A stretch of DNA of 64,000 nucleotides, from assembly GCF_009708175.1 (NCBI RefSeq), contig NZ_WMBB01000012.1, positions 1 through 64,000 on the forward strand, written 5' to 3'. How positions within the stretch are numbered: the stretch's first letter is position 1; every line of letters starts with the position of its first letter. Both the position numbers and the translations under genes were made by a program. Of the stretch, positions 58,354 to 64,000 are shown one piece after another. Source of the stretch: Nocardia aurantiaca. GTDB taxonomy: Bacteria; Actinomycetota; Actinomycetes; Mycobacteriales; Mycobacteriaceae. Below the pieces are notes generated by a model that searched no databases, was not told the DNA's origin, and saw only the letters and a program-made list of their open reading frames with translations.

Positions 58354-59364
58354 TCAGCCCGTTTTGCCCCTGCGCACCGCGGTCGGCGTTACACCCCACC
58401 AGCGCTGACAGCAGCGTGTGAACACCGACTGTTCCGATAACCCGATAAGCGAGGCCACCTGGCTCATCGGCATATCCGTGGTGGTCAGATAGCGTCGCGC
58501 CTCGGCGCGCCGCACCTCGTCGAGGATCGCGGCGAAGGTGGTGCCCTCGGCCGCCAGCCGCCGCTGCAGAGTGCGGGGATGGATGGTGAGCAGCCGTGCC
58601 ACGGCGTCGATTTCGGGGGCGGCGGTGCCGAGCAACTTCTGCAGGGTGGTCCGGACCCGCGGCGTGAGGGCGGTGGCTCCGTCGCCGGACTGCTCGGCCA
58701 GGAAGGCCAGGGCCAGCCGATGCAGGTTCTCGTCACCGCCGGAGAGCGGCCGGTTGCCCAGGCCGGCCGGTACCCGCAGCAGCGCGGCCGGGCGCTCGAT
58801 ACGCACTGGCGCGCCGAAGAATTCCTCGTATGCCTGGATCGGGGCGGCGGGGCGATAGGGGACTTCCACCGAGCGCAGCCCGTAGCGGTCCTCGGCCAAG
58901 CGCTGAATCGTCCTGTGCACGAACGCCAGTCCGAGATCGGTGCCCTGCACGGGGGTGGGCAGGCCGGGCGCGGTGACGCCGTAGCGCAGAGCGATGACGC
59001 CGCGATCGCCGTACGGGTCGGGTTCCATGGTCAGGCTGAGTGAGCGGGCGTGCACGAACAGGTAGCGCGAGGTGCACTCCAGGACCCCGGCCAGGGTGGT
59101 GGCATTCCGGATGGCCAGTGCCAGCGGGCCCAGCATGTCCAGGTCCTGCCGCCACGCCATGCGCAGGCCCAGATCCGGGCAGTCGAGCCGATGCGCCGCC
59201 AGCTCCAGGACCGCCCCGACCGCGTGATCGGGGACCAGGAGATCGTCGGTGTCCAGGGCCGCGAGGGGGAGTCCGCACGCGGCGGCCAACTCCTCGGCGT
59301 CCCCGCCGAGCTCGGCCACGGTCGCGCGGAAACCTCGCAATCCCGCGGATCTGATCACAGACAT
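58354..59364 (-). CDS. AraC family transcriptional regulator
   Basis: A 336-residue regulator. Residues 15-200 are the Arabinose_bd-type ligand domain seen in OruR/ArgR-like and mycobacterial AraC proteins (GLPLAALDTDDLLVPDHAVG). Residues 235-336 are the double HTH: VARLLTIHPRTLQRRLAAEG and MPMSQVASLIGLSEQSVFTR. The start MSVIRSAG at 59364 coincides with a promoter: -35 TTGACT (59395-59400), 17-bp spacer, -10 GATTCT (59372-59377), 7 bases to ATG. Divergent from the Baeyer-Villiger monooxygenase gene. Confidence 0.92.
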   Translation of the reverse strand: MSVIRSAGLRGFRATVAELGGDAEELAAACGLPLAALDTDDLLVPDHAVGAVLELAAHRLDCPDLGLRMAWRQDLDMLGPLALAIRNATTLAGVLECTSRYLFVHARSLSLTMEPDPYGDRGVIALRYGVTAPGLPTPVQGTDLGLAFVHRTIQRLAEDRYGLRSVEVPYRPAAPIQAYEEFFGAPVRIERPAALLRVPAGLGNRPLSGGDENLHRLALAFLAEQSGDGATALTPRVRTTLQKLLGTAAPEIDAVARLLTIHPRTLQRRLAAEGTTFAAILDEVRRAEARRYLTTTDMPMSQVASLIGLSEQSVFTRCCQRWWGVTPTAVRRGKTG

Positions 59365-59400
59365 GTCGCTCAGAATCAAATACTTGTCGCGCAGAGTCAA
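59364..59400. promoter_or_regulatory. AraC-type operator: direct repeats 21 bp apart
   Basis: TGTCGCTCAGAATCAA (59364-59379) and TGTCGCGCAGAGTCAA (59385-59400) match at 14 of 16 bases, with a 21-bp period (two turns). They cover the araC-like -10 and -35 and the region 35-70 bases before the monooxygenase start. Confidence 0.7.
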
Positions 59401-59434
59401 GGAACCGGATGGCGGACACAACAAACTGGAGGGC

Positions 59435-60928
59435 ATGAACGCCGCGCAACCCCTCGCTGAACACCTCGACGTCGTCATCGTCGGAGCCGGGCTCTCCGGC
59501 ATCGGCGCGGCGTATCGACTCCAGGCCGAACAGCCCGGCCGCAGCTACGCCGTCCTCGAGGCGCGCGACGCGCTCGGTGGCACCTGGGACCTGTTCCGCT
59601 ACCCGGGCATTCGCTCCGACTCCGACATGTTCACCCTCGGTTACCCGTTCAAGCCCTGGCGCGACGCCAAGTCCATCGCCGACGGGCCGTCCATCCTGCG
59701 CTACATCGCCGAGACGGCCACCGAGAACGGCATCGACAAGCACATCCGATACGGCACCAAAGTCGTTGGCGCCGAATGGGACAGCGGTGAATCGCGGTGG
59801 ACGCTGACACTCGAGCGGCCCACCGCCGACGGCATCGATCGCAGCACGCTCACCTGCGGTTTCCTCTACTCCTGCTCCGGCTACTACAACTACGACCACG
59901 GCCACTCGCCCGAGTTTCCCGGCGTCGGGGACTTCGCCGGCACCGTGGTGCACCCACAGTTCTGGCCTGAGGACTTCGACTACACCGGCAAGCGCGTGGT
60001 GGTCATCGGCAGCGGCGCGACCGCGGTCACCCTGGTCCCGGCCATGGCCGAGCAGGCCGAACTGGTAACCATGCTGCAGCGCAGCCCCACCTGGATCTCC
60101 GCGGTCCCCGGCCGCGACAAGGTGGCCGATCGGATGCGCGAACTGCTGCCGCCGAACCTGGCGCATCGGCTCATCCGCACCAAGAACATCCTGTTCAATA
60201 TCGGCTTCTACCAGTACTGCCGTCGCCGTCCCGAGGCCGCCCGCAAGCTGCTCACCGGGCTGACCACGCGAATCCTGAAGGACGAGAAGCTCGTCGCCGA
60301 GCACTTCACGCCCGAGTACAACCCGTGGGATCAGCGGCTGTGCGCGGTACCCAACGCCGACTTCTTCAAGGCCATGCGCAAGGGCAAGGCCGAGGTGGTC
60401 ACCGATCACATCGAAACCTTTGTGCCCGAGGGCATCCGGCTGCGGTCCGGCCGGGTGCTGGAGGCCGATGTGGTGGTGACCGCCACCGGCTTGCAGTTGC
60501 TCGCCTTCGGCGGCATCGACCTGGTGGTGGACGGCGCGCCGGTGAACCTGTCCGACCAATTCGTCTGGCAGGGCACCATGCTGACCGGCGTGCCCAACTT
60601 CGCGGTCTGCATCGGCTACACCAACGCCTCCTGGACGCTGCGCGCCGACCTCACCTCGCGGCTGGTCTGCAAGGTGCTGGGATTCATGGACCGCAACGGG
60701 TACAGCGCCGTGGTCCCGCAGCCGCAGCGCACGCTCGAGGAGCGGCCGCTGCTGGATCTGGCCTCCGGGTACATCCAGCGGTCCATCGGTGACTTCCCGC
60801 GCCAGGGCGATCGGCATCCGTGGCGGGTGCGGCAGAACTATCTGCTCGACACCGCGACCGTCATGCGGACCGACCTGAGCAAGACGCTGCGACCGGTGGC
60901 TCCGGCCAAGGTGCTCGAACGCGTGTGA
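59435..60928 (+). CDS. Baeyer-Villiger monooxygenase (EthA-like)
   Basis: A 497-residue FAD- and NADPH-dependent enzyme that inserts oxygen next to ketones. Motifs are the FAD site VVIVGAGLSGIGAAYRLQ at 13-30, the fingerprint FAGTVVHPQFW (FxGxxxHxxxW) near 168-178 and the NADPH site VVVIGSGATAVTLVPAMA near 188-205. Length and C-terminus fit the EthA group that activates ethionamide in mycobacteria. ATG 59435 follows TGGAGGG closely; CAAACT seven bases upstream suggests a leaderless start. Probable target of the adjacent AraC regulator. Confidence 0.94.
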   Translation: MNAAQPLAEHLDVVIVGAGLSGIGAAYRLQAEQPGRSYAVLEARDALGGTWDLFRYPGIRSDSDMFTLGYPFKPWRDAKSIADGPSILRYIAETATENGIDKHIRYGTKVVGAEWDSGESRWTLTLERPTADGIDRSTLTCGFLYSCSGYYNYDHGHSPEFPGVGDFAGTVVHPQFWPEDFDYTGKRVVVIGSGATAVTLVPAMAEQAELVTMLQRSPTWISAVPGRDKVADRMRELLPPNLAHRLIRTKNILFNIGFYQYCRRRPEAARKLLTGLTTRILKDEKLVAEHFTPEYNPWDQRLCAVPNADFFKAMRKGKAEVVTDHIETFVPEGIRLRSGRVLEADVVVTATGLQLLAFGGIDLVVDGAPVNLSDQFVWQGTMLTGVPNFAVCIGYTNASWTLRADLTSRLVCKVLGFMDRNGYSAVVPQPQRTLEERPLLDLASGYIQRSIGDFPRQGDRHPWRVRQNYLLDTATVMRTDLSKTLRPVAPAKVLERV

Positions 60929-60987
60929 AACGCGGGAGGTTCGCCGGCCGGCATGGCGAGGATCGTCTCCCAGCGGTCCATGCGGCC

Positions 60988-61009
60988 GGCGGACACGGCG
61001 GTGTCCGCC
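60988..61009 (+). terminator. Monooxygenase gene terminator
   Basis: A 9-bp stem GGCGGACAC/GTGTCCGCC around GGCG. The rest of 60929-61309 holds no supported gene. Confidence 0.6.
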
Positions 61010-61309
61010 GCGCTCTTCGGAGCGGTCGGCGGATCCTCGCCGCCGGCCGATCAGCCGTCCCCGCCGCGCCCGCCGATTCGGCGACCCTGATCGCGGCCCA
61101 CGGCATCGGCGATCGCATTCCGGCGGGCGTGGATCCGTCGCTCCGTCGCCCACCGGCCCGCTGCTCTCCCCATCCACTGATCTGCTCGGGCGGGCTCGCC
61201 CTGCTGGAGTAGCCCCGAAGGGGTGCGAAGACCGATTCCCGGTCGTTCGCGCCGGGCTCGAGTGCCATGCTGGCGCGGTATGGGAGCCACCGAGTCGAGG
61301 GGAGGGGCC

Positions 61310-61888
61310 GTGGCGTCGGAACATGGATTCCTGCTGCCCGCACCGCGGTTCGAGCCGCCGCTGCAACGGTGCCGCCGGGGACCGGAGCCGGATCGCCGCG
61401 CACCGGATCCCGGTCCGCACCGGCTACCCGCCGCGACTTCCGGCCGTGCGCCCGGCTGCCGGAATCGGGTGGACCGCAAATCGACGTCCCGGTCGTCGGG
61501 TCCGGCCGGTCTGCAACGGGTTCTGCGTTCTTCGCACGCTGTGAAAACCCGAGACAGTGATGAATGCAACACCGCGGCAAGGCAATTCGCCGGGCAGGCA
61601 TTGCGTGTGGCGCTGGAGGTGCTGGACGGCCGCCGCCCGCCGGGCCAGCTGAGCCCGCTGGCCGAGCCGGCGGTGGTGGCCTCGGTGCGCACGCTCGCCG
61701 GTGCCGGTCGGCTTCCGGGGCGCGAACTCGGGAGCGCCACCCTCACCAGGGTGTATGTGATCATGGCCGAGCCCGGGAAGGCCGAAGTTTGCGCGGGTTA
61801 CGATCGCGGCGGCCGACATTTCGCGCTCGCCGCCAGCATTGTCCGCGGTCGTTCCGGGTGGCGCCTGGCCGCATTCCGGGTGTGCTGA
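61310..61888 (+). CDS. DUF6459 (Rv3235-type) protein
   Basis: A 192-residue protein whose last 90 residues match the Rv3235-like family: ARQFAGQALRVALEVLDGRR, PAVVASVRTLAGAG, and GGRHFALAASIVRG then SGWRLAAFRVC at the end. The first 90 residues are disordered, Arg/Pro-rich. GAGGGGAGG lies 5 bases before GTG 61310. Function unknown; NTF2-like fold is plausible. Confidence 0.8.
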   Translation: MASEHGFLLPAPRFEPPLQRCRRGPEPDRRAPDPGPHRLPAATSGRAPGCRNRVDRKSTSRSSGPAGLQRVLRSSHAVKTRDSDECNTAARQFAGQALRVALEVLDGRRPPGQLSPLAEPAVVASVRTLAGAGRLPGRELGSATLTRVYVIMAEPGKAEVCAGYDRGGRHFALAASIVRGRSGWRLAAFRVC

Positions 61889-62023
61889 AGACCAGCCGGT
61901 CTCTGCGGTAATAGCAGAATAGTCTGGTGGCGCCTAATTCGATTCGTGCCTGGTTTGAATCCTGCATCCCGCGGCATTAGCATTTCGGCGAATAGCGGCA
62001 CCTCACACGTGGAAGGGCAGTCG

Positions 62024-62365
62024 ATGGCGAAGAAAGTCACCGTAACGCTGGTTGACGACTACGACGGCGAATCGAAGGCCGACGAGACGGTCTTTTTCTC
62101 GATCGACGGCAACGACTACGAGATCGACCTGTCGAACAAGAACGCCGGCAAGCTGCGGGAGGCCCTCGAACCATGGACCGATAAGGCCCGCAAGGTCGGT
62201 CGTTCCAAGCGCAAGGTGGCCGCGGGCGGCCGCACCCGTCCGGCGGTGGATCGCGAGGAGAGCACCGCGATCCGTGAATGGGCGCGCGCTCAAGGGCACC
62301 AGGTTTCCTCGCGCGGCCGTATCCCGGCCGAGATCGTCGACGCTTACCAGCGCGCCAAGAATTAA
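62024..62365 (+). CDS. lsr2: Nucleoid-associated protein Lsr2
   Basis: A 113-residue H-NS-like xenogeneic silencer that bridges DNA and represses AT-rich genes. The N-terminal oligomerisation domain is MAKKVTVTLVDDYDGESKAD and YEIDLSNKNAGKLREAL. A basic linker follows. The C-terminal DNA-binding domain is AIREWARAQGHQVSSRGRIP, whose RGR inserts in the minor groove, then AEIVDAYQRA. GGAAGGG precedes ATG 62024. The upstream 130 bases are AT-richer, consistent with autoregulation. Confidence 0.96.
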   Translation: MAKKVTVTLVDDYDGESKADETVFFSIDGNDYEIDLSNKNAGKLREALEPWTDKARKVGRSKRKVAAGGRTRPAVDREESTAIREWARAQGHQVSSRGRIPAEIVDAYQRAKN

Positions 62366-62484
62366 CCAGCGCAAATCCGGCGCCGGGAATTCGGTGGGAG
62401 TCGAGAGCCCGCGGGCATCGGCTCCAAGCGCGGGAAGATGGAGCGACATATCAGGCCAATGGCGCGATCCGGATTTCTCGTGCA

Positions 62485-64000
62485 TCAGGCCACGCGCAGT
62501 AGTGCGGCCCCGCAGTCGGGAAGTTCCGCTCGAATCCTTTCCAGCAGGCGTTCGGCGTGGTCGTGATGCGCCGCGGCCGCCTCGACATCGCCCAGGGCGG
62601 CGGCCAGGGCCGCCAGGATCGAGTCCATCGGGCCGAACTCGGTCATCCCGGTTTCGAGGCCGATCAGGGTCCCGCTGTGCGGGGCAAGGTATTCGTAATG
62701 CCGTCGAATTGCTGGAATGTCGCCGAGCTCGATGGCAGCGACCGCCCGCAATGCCGACATGAGGACCGGATAGAAGCCCGCCGCAATCGGATCCGAATCC
62801 TCGTACACGCCGCGTGCGCGCTCGCGCTGTCCGTCCTGCAGCAGGGCGAGCGTGTAGGCCGGAGCCGACGCCGCGGGCAGTGCCGCATAGGCGTTCGCGA
62901 GCCGATCCACCAGCCCGCCCAGTTCGCCGCGCGCCCAGCCGATCGAGAGCGCGCAGAACAACTCCGCCTCCGCGTGGTTGGCCACTCCGGAGAGCCGGGT
63001 GCGGGTGGTGAACCGGTGATATAGCTCATCGGCCAGATCGACGTTCCCGCGCAGCAGCTTCATGGTCGCGGCGAAACAGCTGATCATATCCAGCAGCGGC
63101 TGCAGCTGGCCCTCGTCGGCGAACTCCACGGCCGCGGTGGCGCGCCGTCCCGCCTCCCGCAGGTCGGCCCGGGCCACCGCGGCGCGATAGCCGAGATAAT
63201 GCGCGAGAGCGCGGTACTCGGCCAGGCCCGCGGCAGTGGCCACCCGCTCCAACTCGGTGACCAGGGCCGCGAACTCCGCGTCGTACTCGCATGCCAGATA
63301 GGTGACCGCATTGATGGCGGCGCACAGTAGTTCGGGATCACCGGTGCGGCGGGCCACCTCGAGGGCCCGCCGGGCCAAGACGCGACCCGACGCGGACTCC
63401 ATCAGCCCGGTTTCGAAGGTGGCCGCGACCAGCAGACGCGCCAGATCGACCTCCGTCGCGCCGCTCGAATCCTGTTTCACCACAATGACTTCAGCGCCCT
63501 GCCGGGCCGGTGTCCACGGGCCGGTGGGGTCGGATACGAGCAGGGCCAGGGTCGATGCGCCGACGCCATGCCGGGCCAGGGCTCGGGCCAAGCCCCGACG
63601 CATGTGCTGATCGGGCCTGCGCCAGTTGCGAATTGCCCAGATGATCGGGGCGCGCCAGCAGGTGAGAGCCTGGACCAGCAGGTCCGGATCGTCCAGCTGT
63701 TCGGCGAGGGTGAGCGCCCGATCGCGTTCGACACGGGCCTCCCGGGGGCGATTGTCGTAGGCCAGCGCGGTGACCAGCGCACAGCGGGTGCGCAGCAGCG
63801 CGATGCGGTCCGCGGTGGGTGCGTGGTCGGCGTCGTGGCGGGCCAACCGGTGCAGGTCCACCGCCGACCGCAGCAGCCGCGCACTCGCGTCGCGCATCCC
63901 GCGGCCGGCCCGGCGCTCGGCGGCGCGTTCCACGTATTCGATGGCGCGCGGGGCGGTTTCGGCGGTGGCACCCTGTACGGCGTGCCGCGCCAGCACATCC
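62485..64000 (-). CDS. Large helical-repeat regulator, C-terminal part (partial)
   Basis: About 505 residues of a protein whose N-terminus lies beyond the right edge. The visible part is all helical TPR-like repeats: AIEYVERAAERRAGRGMRDA, RALTLAEQLDDPDLLVQAL, RALEVARRTGDPELLCAAIN. This is the usual C-terminal half of AfsR/SARP- or LuxR-type regulators with an AAA/NB-ARC ATPase. The BTAD or LuxR domain itself is not in view, so the class is inferred. Confidence 0.7.
   Translation of the reverse strand, partial: DVLARHAVQGATAETAPRAIEYVERAAERRAGRGMRDASARLLRSAVDLHRLARHDADHAPTADRIALLRTRCALVTALAYDNRPREARVERDRALTLAEQLDDPDLLVQALTCWRAPIIWAIRNWRRPDQHMRRGLARALARHGVGASTLALLVSDPTGPWTPARQGAEVIVVKQDSSGATEVDLARLLVAATFETGLMESASGRVLARRALEVARRTGDPELLCAAINAVTYLACEYDAEFAALVTELERVATAAGLAEYRALAHYLGYRAAVARADLREAGRRATAAVEFADEGQLQPLLDMISCFAATMKLLRGNVDLADELYHRFTTRTRLSGVANHAEAELFCALSIGWARGELGGLVDRLANAYAALPAASAPAYTLALLQDGQRERARGVYEDSDPIAAGFYPVLMSALRAVAAIELGDIPAIRRHYEYLAPHSGTLIGLETGMTEFGPMDSILAALAAALGDVEAAAAHHDHAERLLERIRAELPDCGAALLRVA

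Overview
The window is high-GC actinobacterial DNA, most probably from Nocardia or a close mycolic-acid-producing relative. The evidence is GC-rich third codon positions, NucS in place of MutS/MutL, the GlgE/GlgB/GlgP alpha-glucan genes, the Mec-CysO-CysM cysteine genes, Lsr2, a full YrbE-Mce operon and a F420-dependent oxidoreductase. From the 5S rRNA to about 35.6 kb the gene order follows the Mycobacterium tuberculosis rrf to Rv1343c segment (recalled from memory, not searched), with insertions and with murI missing from its usual place.

Layout. 0-3 kb: 5S rRNA with terminator, a rhomboid-like membrane protein, nucS, two small proteins and a secreted Ig-like protein followed by a decayed partial copy. 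3-9.7 kb: a DivIVA-like coiled-coil protein, methylmalonyl-CoA epimerase, thiolase, a DUF3817 protein, a thioredoxin-like/TPR protein, a TrpB2-type tryptophan synthase beta chain and a mycothiol-isomerase-like protein. 10-17.6 kb: glgB, glgE, a hotdog thioesterase and glgP. 17.6-26.6 kb: a cyclase-fold/acyl-CoA-ligase fusion, a purine permease, DoxX, dinG, pncA and pncB. 26.9-34.4 kb: clpS, a DUF2017 gene, a P1 peptidase, mec-cysO-cysM, rhomboid, an Rv1339-type phosphodiesterase, rph and rdgB. 34.7-47 kb: accessory genes with several regulator/target pairs (TetR/SDR/MFS, PadR/FAD monooxygenase, XRE/MDR dehydrogenase), Pro-rich membrane proteins, a VIT transporter and a cation/H+ antiporter. 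47.4-56 kb: yrbEA, yrbEB, mceA-F and an Mce-associated gene, overlapping at nearly every junction, with a KstR-like site upstream that suggests sterol or lipid import. 56-64 kb: a F420-dependent oxidoreductase, a double NTF2-like protein, a zinc-ribbon microprotein, an AraC/Baeyer-Villiger monooxygenase pair, a DUF6459-type protein, Lsr2 and the C-terminal part of a large helical-repeat regulator cut by the window edge.

Main points beyond gene calling. (1) Many genes have an extended -10 of TANNNT ending 6 or 7 nt before the start codon, which predicts leaderless mRNAs and fixes several starts. (2) A repeat of 80-133 bp with GGTTCGCGGCC/GGCCGCGAACC ends lies just upstream of glgP, dinG and pncB, and provides the Shine-Dalgarno of glgP. 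(3) A second short palindromic repeat lies inside the 5' end of mceE. (4) CysO carries nine residues beyond its functional Gly-Gly. (5) Several candidate operators are visible: AraC direct repeats 21 bp apart, paired palindromes before the XRE regulator, and PadR and TetR sites. (6) Two unusual fusions are present: SRPBCC-AMP ligase and MFS-winged helix. No CRISPR array, tRNA, insertion sequence or phage gene was recognised, and no wholly new multi-gene system was found.
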